Assembly: GCA_964449835.1 (NCBI GenBank)
Contig: CAYVBZ010000003.1
Span: forward strand, 1 to 64,000
DNA length: 64,000 nt
Direction: 5' to 3'
Source of the DNA: JABDGC01 sp964449835
Lineage (GTDB): Bacteria > Pseudomonadota > Gammaproteobacteria > DSM-16500
This document shows, piece by piece, positions 45,035-53,282 of this stretch (position 1 is its first letter; each line of letters opens with the position of its first letter). The notes beneath the pieces are model-generated. The model did not search any database, was not told where the DNA came from, and saw nothing but the letters and a program-made list of their open reading frames with translations. The position numbers were made by a program, and so were the translations under genes.

Positions 45035-45445
45035 TTATCCGCCTTCTCTCCCCAGCATGTCTTTTAAAGTCATTTTCTGCAGCGTTGAATAAATCACTTG
45101 ATTAATCGACTGCCAATTTTTCTTGGTCGCACAAGTCGCGTCCAAGGCGCAAGCACCGCGCTTGCTGCAACATTCTGTCATCGCGAACTCCCCTTCAATC
45201 GCGGAAACCACCGCGGCCAGCGTAATGTCCTTGGCAGAAAGCGCCAAGCGATAACCGCCGTCAACACCGCGCACGGAAGTCAAAAGACCGGCCTGGCATA
45301 AAATTTTCAGGATTTTACTGACAACCGATAGAGACAAGCCCAAACGTTGAGAAAGCAGCGAAGCGCTGCAAAGTTGGCCTTCGTCCTGAGCCAAATGGCT
45401 CATGATTAATGTAGCATAATCAGCAAGTTTACTAATCCGCAGCAT
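45035..45445 (-). CDS. sufR: Rrf2-family SUF operon regulator
   Basis: Predicted Fe-S-sensing repressor, IscR/SufR-like, controlling the operon it heads. The 136 aa have an N-terminal winged helix (LRISKLADYATLIMSHLAQ, then SLSVVSKILKILCQAGLLTSVRGVDGGYRLA). Four cysteines lie near the C-terminus (ECCSKRGACALDATCATKKNW), three of which match the cluster ligands of IscR. The ATG follows a leader that contains an inverted repeat. Confidence 0.94.
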   Translation of the reverse strand: MLRISKLADYATLIMSHLAQDEGQLCSASLLSQRLGLSLSVVSKILKILCQAGLLTSVRGVDGGYRLALSAKDITLAAVVSAIEGEFAMTECCSKRGACALDATCATKKNWQSINQVIYSTLQKMTLKDMLGREGG

Positions 45446-45456
45446 ACATGATACCT

Positions 45457-45514
45457 TATCCCGCCATAAGCTCTTTTGAGCGGGGTATACGGTACCATGT
45501 TTGTACTAATTATA
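45457..45514 (-). promoter_or_regulatory. Candidate suf promoter and inverted repeat
   Basis: A minus-strand TATAAT lies at 45514-45509, with a poor -35. Downstream, TATCCCGC (45457-45464) and GCGGGGTA (45480-45487) form an inverted repeat with one mismatch. It encloses a perfect GCTC-TTTT-GAGC hairpin. It may be a regulator site or a leader stem-loop; the evidence is weak. Confidence 0.35.
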
Positions 45515-45522
45515 GCAAGAGC

Positions 45523-45909
45523 ATGACGCAACAAGCAGCCACAAGTTCTCTCTCCTTAAACGGACTCCGTTTGTCGGTATTTTTGGGAATTTATCCTGAG
45601 GAAAAGCGGAAAAAACAAACGGTCACCATTGATGCGCATATTCGCTTTGCAGAGCCTCCGAAAGCCTGTGAGTCTAATCAGATCGAAGACACCTATTGCT
45701 ATGCGGCCCTCATCCAATATTTGAAAGTCCAGTTAGACAAGCAAAAGTTTCAACTCATTGAAAATTTTACAAAAACGCTCTATAGTCTCATAAAAGCTTA
45801 TTTTCCAGCAGGTGTAAGCCTTTCAGTCCGCGCCACAAAGCAACCCAGCATTCCAGAGTTAACGCAGGGAGTCACCTTTGAATATGGAGACGGGGTTTCA
45901 GCATGGTGA
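45523..45909 (+). CDS. folB: Dihydroneopterin aldolase
   Basis: Folate pathway enzyme converting dihydroneopterin to 6-hydroxymethyl-dihydropterin. From the ATG at 45523 (AAGAG upstream) it has 128 aa. Visible elements are GLRLSVFLGIYPEEKRKKQTV, the DTYCYAALIQYL segment, the catalytic-type LIENFTKTLY, and KQPSIPELTQGVTFEY. The frame extends to 45448, but that part overlaps the suf promoter. It overlaps folKP by 7 bp, placing consecutive pathway steps together. Confidence 0.93.
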   Translation: MTQQAATSSLSLNGLRLSVFLGIYPEEKRKKQTVTIDAHIRFAEPPKACESNQIEDTYCYAALIQYLKVQLDKQKFQLIENFTKTLYSLIKAYFPAGVSLSVRATKQPSIPELTQGVTFEYGDGVSAW

Positions 45910-47237
45910 TCCTGGGTCTAGGTTCAAACACCGGCGACCGCCTGGCCCATTTACGCAAAGCCCGCGAGTTACTCTCTCTCATCCCGAAGCTGACCTTACA
46001 GCAAGTTTCCCCACTTTATATTTCGGACGCCCTTCTGCCAGACCAAGCACCGGACTCCTGGGACCGGCCTTATCTCAATCTCGCCATTAAATGCGAAACG
46101 CGTTTGCAGCCGCAAGATTTGCTCCATCAATTAAAAAATGTGGAATACACCATCGGTCGCAAGCCGCTGAAAAGACACTGGGGACCGCGGGCCATCGATA
46201 TTGATATTTTAATTTGGGACGACCTTTGCTACGAAGATGAGACCTTGCGCATTCCGCACACTCAGCTTCCAGAGCGGCCTTTTGCACTCTGGCCTCTTGC
46301 AGATCTCGCGCCAAATTGGATCTATCCAGGCGAGGGGCCCTATCACGGAAAAACCGCGGCTGAAATCTGCGCCCGCTGGGGCTCCCGTTTTTCCGGTGAG
46401 GCGCCGCTCCACACCAAACAAATTTTGCATCGCATCGACACACCGCGCTTGGTCGGCATTTTAAATCTCACACCGGATTCTTTTTCAGATGGCGGGCAAG
46501 CACAAGGCATTCAAACTGCTTTGCGAAAAGCCTATGAACTGGCTGGCAACGGCGCGGAAATTCTCGACCTGGGCGCGGAAGCTACAAATCCAGATGCTCT
46601 ACCCCTAGATCCTGAAACTGAATGGGAGCGATTAGAACCCGTCCTGGATGCTGTTAAAAATGAATTGAAATACATGCTGCTTCCCCCCCATATCAGCATC
46701 GACACCCGACACCCAGAAACCGCAGAAAAAGCCCTTCGCAAAGGCATCGACTGGATCAACGACGTCAGCGGCCTGGAAAACCCCCGCATGCGCGAACTCG
46801 TCGCTGCCTCCCGAAGCGACTGTGTGGTCATGCACAATTTAGGCATCCCCGCAGCTAGAAACCGCGTCCTCCCTTTCCATCAAAATCCGGTGACAGAAAT
46901 TCACTGCTGGGCCGAAAAGCGTCTCGAAGCGCTAGAAACCTGCGGCATCCCCCGCGACAAAATCATTTTCGACCTCGGCATCGGCTTCGGAAAATCCGCA
47001 GAACACTCCTTCGACCTTCTAAAAAACCTCATCCCCTTCCACTCCCTCAAAACCCGCCTCCTCATCGGCCACTCCCGCAAATCCTTTATGGACCTCCTCA
47101 CCCCCGCCCGCCCCGCCGACCGCGATTTAGAAACCGCCATCCTAGCCATCCACCTAGCCAAACAAGGCGTGGATTATTTACGCGTCCACAACCCCGAAAC
47201 CTGCAGCCGCAGCTTCCGCTTAGCCATGGCATTATAA
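45903..47237 (+). CDS. folKP: Bifunctional HPPK-DHPS (hydroxymethyldihydropterin pyrophosphokinase / dihydropteroate synthase)
   Basis: One 444-aa chain carries two folate enzymes. Residues about 1-150 are HPPK (LGLGSNTGDR, RHWGPRAIDIDIL, IPHTQLPERPFALWPL). Residues about 178-440 are DHPS, with LVGILNLTPDSFSDGG, ISIDTRHPETAEKAL, WINDVSGL, and the GHSRKSFM-type phosphate site. DHPS is the sulfonamide target. Fusion of FolK and FolP is uncommon in gammaproteobacteria. It follows folB with overlap, so three successive activities come from two genes. Confidence 0.95.
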   Translation: MVILGLGSNTGDRLAHLRKARELLSLIPKLTLQQVSPLYISDALLPDQAPDSWDRPYLNLAIKCETRLQPQDLLHQLKNVEYTIGRKPLKRHWGPRAIDIDILIWDDLCYEDETLRIPHTQLPERPFALWPLADLAPNWIYPGEGPYHGKTAAEICARWGSRFSGEAPLHTKQILHRIDTPRLVGILNLTPDSFSDGGQAQGIQTALRKAYELAGNGAEILDLGAEATNPDALPLDPETEWERLEPVLDAVKNELKYMLLPPHISIDTRHPETAEKALRKGIDWINDVSGLENPRMRELVAASRSDCVVMHNLGIPAARNRVLPFHQNPVTEIHCWAEKRLEALETCGIPRDKIIFDLGIGFGKSAEHSFDLLKNLIPFHSLKTRLLIGHSRKSFMDLLTPARPADRDLETAILAIHLAKQGVDYLRVHNPETCSRSFRLAMAL

Positions 47238-47240
47238 GGG

Positions 47241-47292
47241 CTGTTGACAATTAAGATGTAATGCATTGATTAATGGTTAATTTGTCAACAGC
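47241..47292. repeat. Inverted repeat after folKP
   Basis: Arms of 11 bp, GCTGTTGACAA and TTGTCAACAGC, are separated by about 30 AT-rich bases, just downstream of the folKP stop. It may contribute to 3'-end formation. Confidence 0.5.
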
Positions 47293-47346
47293 TCCTAAGC
47301 GCATCAAATTAAATAAAATTTTACAGTTGATTGCCCCTTTTAAAAG

Positions 47347-47381
47347 TATGAAATTTGTAACCTAGACTTACAAATTTCATA
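47347..47381. terminator. Hairpin between convergent folKP and folC
   Basis: Perfect 14-bp arms (TATGAAATTTGTAA at 47347-47360 and its complement at 47368-47381) with a 7-nt loop lie between convergent genes. It is AT-rich and has no clear U-tract, so a bidirectional terminator role is only likely, not certain. Confidence 0.45.
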
Positions 47382-47407
47382 GAAGCACTTATGGACCGTC
47401 CATTCTT

Positions 47408-48655
47408 TTATAAATTTTCTAACAAACTAGCTCTAACTTCTGCAACAGTATGAAACGAGCCAAAAACAAGCAGAAAATCTTTTTCTTTTGCCGCTTCCCA
47501 CGCCGCAACCTGCGCTTCCTCAATTGATTCATAAAAATAAACCGCAGCAATTTTTTCTTTCTGAAAAGCCGCGCGCAAGTGCGCAAGACTAGCCGCGCGT
47601 TTCGTTTTGAGCGGAGCAACATACCACTCATCAATCTGATCTTTTATTTCTCGCAGACTTCCCGCCACATCTTTGTCCGCCAACATAGAAAAGATCGCTG
47701 CTTTTTTTCCTGGACAAAACATTTTTCGCAGCCGCTCCGCTAAAAAAGCAACTGCTGCTGGATTATGCGCAACATCGAAAATGGTCGTGATCTCTTCCGT
47801 TTGAATTTCAATTCTCCCTGGGAGCGAAACCGTTTTTATTCCACAACGCACCGCCTCTTCTGATACCGGCAACTTTTTTTGCAGCAATTCAACCGCCATC
47901 AGCGACGCGGCAAGATTTTGAAAAGCCAACTGTGAAAATGGTAAATCAGAGTAAGCGGAATTTTTTCCGTGAAAATCCCAGGACGTTTCTTTTAACTCAA
48001 AATGAAAATCTTGGCCTTGGCAGAAAAATGGGGAGTCCAGCTTCTTTGCCTCTTCTATTAAAGTAACCGGCGGACCAAAATCGCCGCAGACCACCGGGCG
48101 CTGCCGACGAAAGATGCCTGCTTTTTCCTGAGCGATCAATTCACGGGTATGGCCTAACCATTCAACATGATCGAGACCAATGCTCGTAACGATGGCAAGG
48201 TCCGCGTCCATGATATTCACAGCGTCCAAACGTCCGCCGAGTCCGACTTCCAAAATCCACAGATCGAGCTTGTGTTGATGCAAGACTTCCAAAACAGCCA
48301 AAGTATGATATTCAAAAGGCGTCAGCTTTATTTCTTTCCGGACGTCTTCAATTTTTTCATACGCTGCCACAAAAAATGAATCCGCCGTTTCTTTGCCTTG
48401 AATTCGCAAAAGCTCATTATGGCGGTACAAAATAGGCGAAGTAAAAACACCCGTTTGATAGCCTTGAGACAAATAAATTTTTTCCAAAGCCGCGGCACAA
48501 GAACCTTTGCCGTTTGTTCCGGCAATCAGGATGATGGGGCAGGAAGGCGGCGAAAAATTCAACCGCGCGGCAACAGCATGGACTCGTTCCAACCCCAAGA
48601 TGATTTCTTGCGGTTGGATTTGAGCAATGTGCATTAGCCAGTCGTTAAGTATCAT
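47408..48655 (-). CDS. folC: Bifunctional dihydrofolate synthase / folylpolyglutamate synthase
   Basis: Adds glutamate to dihydropteroate and folates. The 415 aa have the Mur-ligase-type P-loop IAGTNGKGSC (about residues 44-53), LEVGLGGRLDAVN, the SIGLDHVEWLG magnesium region, and IFDVAHNPAA in the C-terminal domain. It is transcribed away from the candidate origin at 48.7-49.0 kb and convergent with folKP. The usual gammaproteobacterial neighbour accD is not seen. Confidence 0.95.
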   Translation of the reverse strand: MILNDWLMHIAQIQPQEIILGLERVHAVAARLNFSPPSCPIILIAGTNGKGSCAAALEKIYLSQGYQTGVFTSPILYRHNELLRIQGKETADSFFVAAYEKIEDVRKEIKLTPFEYHTLAVLEVLHQHKLDLWILEVGLGGRLDAVNIMDADLAIVTSIGLDHVEWLGHTRELIAQEKAGIFRRQRPVVCGDFGPPVTLIEEAKKLDSPFFCQGQDFHFELKETSWDFHGKNSAYSDLPFSQLAFQNLAASLMAVELLQKKLPVSEEAVRCGIKTVSLPGRIEIQTEEITTIFDVAHNPAAVAFLAERLRKMFCPGKKAAIFSMLADKDVAGSLREIKDQIDEWYVAPLKTKRAASLAHLRAAFQKEKIAAVYFYESIEEAQVAAWEAAKEKDFLLVFGSFHTVAEVRASLLENL

Positions 48656-48719
48656 TTTTCCCTCTTACTACTATTTCACCGGCGGGACAATACCTAGCTT
48701 TTCTTCCCCCATCAACCCA

Positions 48720-49000
48720 CCCCCATGTGGACAGCCTGTTGATAACTCAGCTAATTACCTCGTGATAACCTGTTCATCCAATCCCCACTCTAAGTTATCC
48801 TCACTCACCCCCAGCTTAAACCCCGCTTACCCCTAAGTTTTCCACAGCTTTATATCTGTATAACTATATGAATAATAATGCATAATAACCATTGTCCACA
48901 AAAAATCCTCTCTTAGTAGTAAAAATAACAAGCTTTTAAAAAATATATTAAAAGATATTAATGATAGAGTGCCGGAAAAAACAAAATCTTGGATAACTAG
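48720..49000. other. Candidate chromosomal replication origin (oriC)
   Basis: The 363-bp gap between divergent folC and atpI has a cluster of DnaA-box-like 9-mers relative to TTATCCACA. TTATCCTCA (48795), TTTTCCACA (48838), TTGTCCACA (48892) and TGTTGATAA (48737, reverse) each have one mismatch. Weaker ones are at 48726, 48760 and 48988. An AT-rich stretch (about 48901-48965) could be the unwinding element. Origins near the atp operon are usual in gammaproteobacteria. No box is a perfect consensus, and dnaA, mnmG and parAB are not in view. Confidence 0.6.
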
Positions 49001-49010
49001 TTTAACCCCA

Positions 49011-49030
49011 CTCCCTCAATGCAGAGGGAG
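49011..49030. repeat. Short REP-like hairpin at the atpI start
   Basis: CTCCCTC (49011-49017) and GAGGGAG (49024-49030) pair around a 6-nt loop that contains the first possible atpI ATG. It is related to the CCTCTCCTCCAC palindrome family. Confidence 0.5.
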
Positions 49031-49540
49031 GGGCGTCTTAACCAAGTTGCGTCCCCAAAAAAAAGCCCTTATACTCCGCCAACCTATCGTCCCAAACCCG
49101 AAGGACCTCGTCTTTTGACGACTGTACAAAAAAAGTTACAACACGAAGCCCTTATGCTCGTATTTTGGCAACTGATCATTACGATCTTGCTTTCATTAGC
49201 TATTGTGCTAATCAAAGGCCTTTCCAATGGCTACTCTACTTTCTTAGGTGCCGCCGCCTATGTTCTCCCCAATTTTATTTTCGCCTGGCGAGTATTTTCC
49301 AACAGCGGTTCCCGTATTTCAGATCGTTTTATGATCAATTTCCTCCTCGGAGAATTTACCAAACTCGTCTTAAGTGCTATTTTCTTCATCCTGATCGTCA
49401 AGTATCTGCCCGTGAACATGATTTTTGTCATGCTTGGTTATGCCTTGGCCATTTTTTCATTTTGGTTTGTTTGCGGCTGGCACTTTGGTCGGGGAAAGTC
49501 ATCTATGACCATTAATCAACAAGGGCAAGCGCATGAGTGA
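49019..49540 (+). CDS. atpI: ATP synthase subunit I
   Basis: Small membrane protein that aids assembly of the c-ring. Four hydrophobic helices (about residues 46-65, 72-90, 106-128, 133-152) and the conserved FLLGEFTKLVLSAIFF segment identify it. The start is uncertain: the ATG at 49019 sits in the loop of a small hairpin. A TTG at 49047, about 10 nt after GGGAGGGG, could be used instead. The basic, proline-rich N-terminal 40 residues are unusual. It overlaps atpB by 8 bp and heads the atp operon. Confidence 0.85.
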   Translation: MQREGRLNQVASPKKSPYTPPTYRPKPEGPRLLTTVQKKLQHEALMLVFWQLIITILLSLAIVLIKGLSNGYSTFLGAAAYVLPNFIFAWRVFSNSGSRISDRFMINFLLGEFTKLVLSAIFFILIVKYLPVNMIFVMLGYALAIFSFWFVCGWHFGRGKSSMTINQQGQAHE

Positions 49541-50327
49541 ACAGAGCATTTCGGCAGGACAATATGTTCAACATCATTTAGAGCACCTCACGCTGAATTT
49601 AAAAACGTGGCAATTCGGTGCCGGTGACGCAGGCTTTTGGGTGCTCAATGTGGATACACTGGCCGTTTCCCTTTTCATTGGTTTTCTCATTATTGGCCTC
49701 ATGCGTTTTGTAGCCGCCCGCGCGACCGCCGGTGTGCCCGGCAGACTGCAAAACTTTGTTGAAATGATCGTTAATTTTGTACAACAATCAGTCAGCGAGT
49801 CTTACCATGGCAAGAGCAAACTCATTGCTCCTATGGCCTTGGTGATTTTCCTCTGGGTTTTTCTCTTAAACGCCATGGACCTCCTCCCTGTCGATTTACT
49901 GCCACGCTTGTTTGGCTTGGCCGACGTAGACCATTTCAAAAATCTACCCACAGCGGACCCCAATGCCACCTTTGCTATGTCCATCAGCGTTTTCTTTTTA
50001 ATTATTTTCTACAACATTAAAGTCAAAGGTTTCCATCTGACCAAAGAAATTCTGACCCAACCCTTCGGCCCTTATCTTTTCCCGCTTAACATTATCTTCC
50101 GCTGCATCGAGGAAGGCGTTAAACCTCTTTCACTAGCGCTCCGACTTTTTGGAAACATGTTCGCGGGCGAATTGGTTTTTATTCTTATTGCGTTGCTGCC
50201 CTGGTGGTCACAATGGTTACCTGGTAGTATATGGGCCATTTTCCATATTCTGGTAATTTCGATCCAAGCATTTATCTTCATGATGCTGACCATCGTTTAC
50301 CTGAGCATGGCGCATGATACGCATTAA
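49533..50327 (+). CDS. atpB: ATP synthase F0 subunit a
   Basis: Proton-channel subunit of F0. The 264 aa include the essential arginine in SLALRLFGNMFAGEL, the VEMIVNFVQQSV segment and a C-terminal helix with IQAFIFMMLTIVYL. Its start overlaps the atpI stop, and atpE follows after 41 bp. Confidence 0.97.
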   Translation: MSEQSISAGQYVQHHLEHLTLNLKTWQFGAGDAGFWVLNVDTLAVSLFIGFLIIGLMRFVAARATAGVPGRLQNFVEMIVNFVQQSVSESYHGKSKLIAPMALVIFLWVFLLNAMDLLPVDLLPRLFGLADVDHFKNLPTADPNATFAMSISVFFLIIFYNIKVKGFHLTKEILTQPFGPYLFPLNIIFRCIEEGVKPLSLALRLFGNMFAGELVFILIALLPWWSQWLPGSIWAIFHILVISIQAFIFMMLTIVYLSMAHDTH

Positions 50328-50368
50328 GAAAGATCGGTTTTGTTTTTAATTAATATTTAGGAGATACA

Positions 50369-50659
50369 ATGGAAAACTTAGCTCTTGTTTCAGGCTTAAG
50401 CGCTCTCGCCGCCGGCTTACTCATTAGTTTGGCTGCTTTGGGCACAGGCATTGGCTTCGGTTTATTGGGTGGAAAGTTTTTAGAAGGCGTCGCCCGTCAA
50501 CCTGAATTGGCCCCCATTTTAATGATGCGTATGTTCTTGATGGCAGGCTTAGTCGATGCTTTTGCCGCAATCTCCATCGTGATGGGCTTATATCTCTTTT
50601 TTGCCTCAAACCCCTTTATTGCTGCTGTGACCTCCGTCACGAAAGCCGCCGTTAGCTAA
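50369..50659 (+). CDS. atpE: ATP synthase F0 subunit c
   Basis: Forms the rotor ring. The 96 aa hairpin has the glycine-rich first helix, the polar ARQP loop (residues 42-45) and the ion-binding carboxylate Asp63 in AGLVDAFAAI. The lack of the usual Na+-binding pattern fits a proton-driven enzyme. AGGAG lies upstream of the ATG. The N-terminus is slightly longer than in E. coli. Confidence 0.97.
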   Translation: MENLALVSGLSALAAGLLISLAALGTGIGFGLLGGKFLEGVARQPELAPILMMRMFLMAGLVDAFAAISIVMGLYLFFASNPFIAAVTSVTKAAVS

Positions 50660-50677
50660 GTTATTTGAGGACAGCCA

Positions 50678-51148
50678 ATGAATATTAATGCCACTCTACT
50701 TGGCCAATTTATTACCTTTGCCATTTTGGTGTGGTTTACGATGCGCTATGTATGGCCTCCAATTATGAAGGCAATGCATGAACGCGAAAAGAAAATTGCC
50801 GCAGGGTTAGAAGCCGCGGAACGCAGCAAACATGAATTAGAGCAAGGCGCCCAGAAAGTCATGGCCATGGTCCGCGAGGCCAAGACAGAAGCTGCTCAAA
50901 TTCTTGAACAAGCCAATAAGCGTTCTGCCCAGGTGCTCGAGGAAGCGAAAGAGCGGGCCTTGGAAGAGCAAAAGCGCATTATTGCCCTGGCGCAAGAAGA
51001 AATCGCGCGAGAAGTAAATCAAACCAGAGAAAAGCTGAAAACCCAGTTGGCAAGCTTAGCGATTGCTGGTGCTGAAAAGATTGTCCGTCATCACCTGGAT
51101 AGCGCTAAACAAATGGCTTTATTAGATGAGTTTGTCGCTGAAATTTGA
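50678..51148 (+). CDS. atpF: ATP synthase F0 subunit b
   Basis: Peripheral stalk subunit with one N-terminal membrane helix (LLGQFITFAILVWFTMRYVWP) and a long charged coiled coil through residue 156. Length and position in the operon are standard. It is 18 bp after atpE. Confidence 0.96.
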   Translation: MNINATLLGQFITFAILVWFTMRYVWPPIMKAMHEREKKIAAGLEAAERSKHELEQGAQKVMAMVREAKTEAAQILEQANKRSAQVLEEAKERALEEQKRIIALAQEEIAREVNQTREKLKTQLASLAIAGAEKIVRHHLDSAKQMALLDEFVAEI

Positions 51149-51178
51149 AACACAAGGATTATCGAATAAGGTACTTTA

Positions 51179-51715
51179 ATGGCAACAATTAATTCCATTG
51201 CCCGGCCCTATGCACAAGCTGCTTACGAGTTTGCGCGGGCTAAAAAGGATTTGTCCCGATGGGGAATGATGCTCGGGACCGCCGCAGAGGCGGTCCAGCA
51301 GCAGGATATTTCCAAGGTCCTCAGTAATAGCCGCATCACGCCGGAGCAGTGGTTTTTGTTAATGAGCGATGTGTTATCTTCTTTTTTAAATGAAAGCATT
51401 AAAAACTTTCTTCGCTTATTAACAGAAAACAAACGCCTTGCCGCCCTGCCGCTGATTTATTCGCTCTTCAAAGAATTCGAAGCGCGAGACAATCGGTCGG
51501 CGGAAGTGGAAGTCGTTACGGCCCTGCCCCTCGATCACCCGCGTCAAAAGCAACTTGCAGACAAGCTGACCCAGCTTTTGAAACACCAGGTTACCTTGCG
51601 CTGCGCGGTTGATGAGAATATATTAGGCGGCGTCATTGTTCGCGCGGGGGACAAGGTCATTGATGGCTCAGTCCGCGGCCAGCTAACTCGATTACTTGAA
51701 TTTGCAATAAGGTAA
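51179..51715 (+). CDS. atpH: ATP synthase F1 subunit delta
   Basis: Links the peripheral stalk to F1. The 178 aa start with ARPYAQAAYEFA and end with the conserved GGVIVRAGDKVIDGSVRGQLTRL. It lies 30 bp after atpF and 6 bp before atpA. Confidence 0.96.
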   Translation: MATINSIARPYAQAAYEFARAKKDLSRWGMMLGTAAEAVQQQDISKVLSNSRITPEQWFLLMSDVLSSFLNESIKNFLRLLTENKRLAALPLIYSLFKEFEARDNRSAEVEVVTALPLDHPRQKQLADKLTQLLKHQVTLRCAVDENILGGVIVRAGDKVIDGSVRGQLTRLLEFAIR

Positions 51716-51721
51716 ATAGCT

Positions 51722-53275
51722 ATGGAACTTAAACAACTCAGCCCTTCCGAAATTAGTGAACTCATTAAAGAAAGAATTCAGAGCTTCGATTTAAAGCCAG
51801 AAGTACGCACTGAAGGCACCATCGTCAGCGTGAAAGACGGCGTTGTACGCGTTCATGGTTTAAATGATGCCATGCAGGGCGAAATGATTGCGCTGCCCGG
51901 TAACACTTACGGTCTCGCTTTGAACTTGGAAAGAGATTCCGTGGGCGTTGTGGTCTTAGGGCGTTCCAGCGAACTCTTGGAAGGACAAACCGCCAAATGT
52001 ACCAACCGTATTTTGGAAGTTCCCGTCGGCGAAGCTTTATTAGGCCGTGTGGTGGATGCTTTAGGTAATCCCGTGGATGGCAAAGGCGCGATTAAAGCGC
52101 AAGGTCATTTTCCCGTTGAAAAAGTGGCGCCCACCGTCATTTATCGTCAACCTGTTTCACAGCCTGTCCAAACGGGACTCAAATCCATTGACTCCATGGT
52201 GCCAATCGGCCGTGGACAACGCGAATTGATCATCGGCGACCGCCAAACCGGTAAAACCGCTGTGGCCATCGACGCTATCATTAATCAACGCGGCACCGGC
52301 GTGAAATGTATTTACGTCGCCATCGGACAAAAAGCCTCTTCCATTGCCTCTGTCGTGCGCAAGTTAGAAGAACACAAGGCCATGGAACACACCATTATTG
52401 TCGCAGCACCTGCCTCAGACACTGCCGCTATGCAATATATCGCTCCTTATGCTGGTTGCAGCATGGGCGAATACTTCCGCGACAAGGGTGAAGATGCGTT
52501 GATTATTTATGATGATTTAACCAAACACGCCTGGGCTTACCGTCAAATTTCCTTGCTCTTAAGACGTCCCCCGGGCCGCGAAGCTTATCCCGGCGACATT
52601 TTCTATTTACATTCGCGTTTATTGGAACGCGCTTCCCGCGTGAACACCCACTATGTTGAAAAACATACCGAGGGCCGCGTGAAGGGCAAAACCGGATCTT
52701 TGACCGCCTTGCCAGTCATTGAAACCCAGGCAGGCGACGTGTCCGCCTTTGTTTCAACTAACGTCATTTCCATCACAGACGGACAAATCTTTTTAGAAAC
52801 CGATTTATTTAACTCGGGCTTTCGCCCCGCCATCAACGCCGGTCTTTCGGTGTCGCGTGTTGGTGGTGCGGCACAGACCAAACTCATTAAGAAATTGGCC
52901 GGTGGCGTGCGATTGGCGCTCGCGCAATATCGTGAATTGGCGGCCTTTTCTCAGTTCATGTCCGATTTGGACGAAGCCACCCGCAAGCAGCTCGAACGCG
53001 GACAACGCATTATGGAAGTCATGAAACAAAAACAATATATGCCGCTTTCCATCGCGGACATGGCTGTTGTGTTGTATGCCGCCGATCAAGGTTTTCTGGA
53101 CGAAGTGCCCTTGAACAAAATCGCTGCTTTTGAAAAAGGCCTGCAAGATTATGCGCATGCCCATCATGGTGAATTCATGACAAAGCTCAGCCATTCCGGC
53201 GACTATAACGATGAAATCGCTAAAACCTTGCGGTCCATCGTGGAAGGGTTCAAGAAAAACCACAGTTGGGAATAG
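51722..53275 (+). CDS. atpA: ATP synthase F1 subunit alpha
   Basis: Regulatory nucleotide-binding subunit of F1. Walker A is GDRQTGKT (residues 172-179). DALIIYDDLTKHAWAYRQISLLLRRPPGREAYPGD is intact, including the alpha arginine region (SRVGGAAQ). The 517 aa are of standard length, 7 bp before atpG. Confidence 0.98.
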   Translation: MELKQLSPSEISELIKERIQSFDLKPEVRTEGTIVSVKDGVVRVHGLNDAMQGEMIALPGNTYGLALNLERDSVGVVVLGRSSELLEGQTAKCTNRILEVPVGEALLGRVVDALGNPVDGKGAIKAQGHFPVEKVAPTVIYRQPVSQPVQTGLKSIDSMVPIGRGQRELIIGDRQTGKTAVAIDAIINQRGTGVKCIYVAIGQKASSIASVVRKLEEHKAMEHTIIVAAPASDTAAMQYIAPYAGCSMGEYFRDKGEDALIIYDDLTKHAWAYRQISLLLRRPPGREAYPGDIFYLHSRLLERASRVNTHYVEKHTEGRVKGKTGSLTALPVIETQAGDVSAFVSTNVISITDGQIFLETDLFNSGFRPAINAGLSVSRVGGAAQTKLIKKLAGGVRLALAQYRELAAFSQFMSDLDEATRKQLERGQRIMEVMKQKQYMPLSIADMAVVLYAADQGFLDEVPLNKIAAFEKGLQDYAHAHHGEFMTKLSHSGDYNDEIAKTLRSIVEGFKKNHSWE

Positions 53276-53282
53276 GTGAGCA

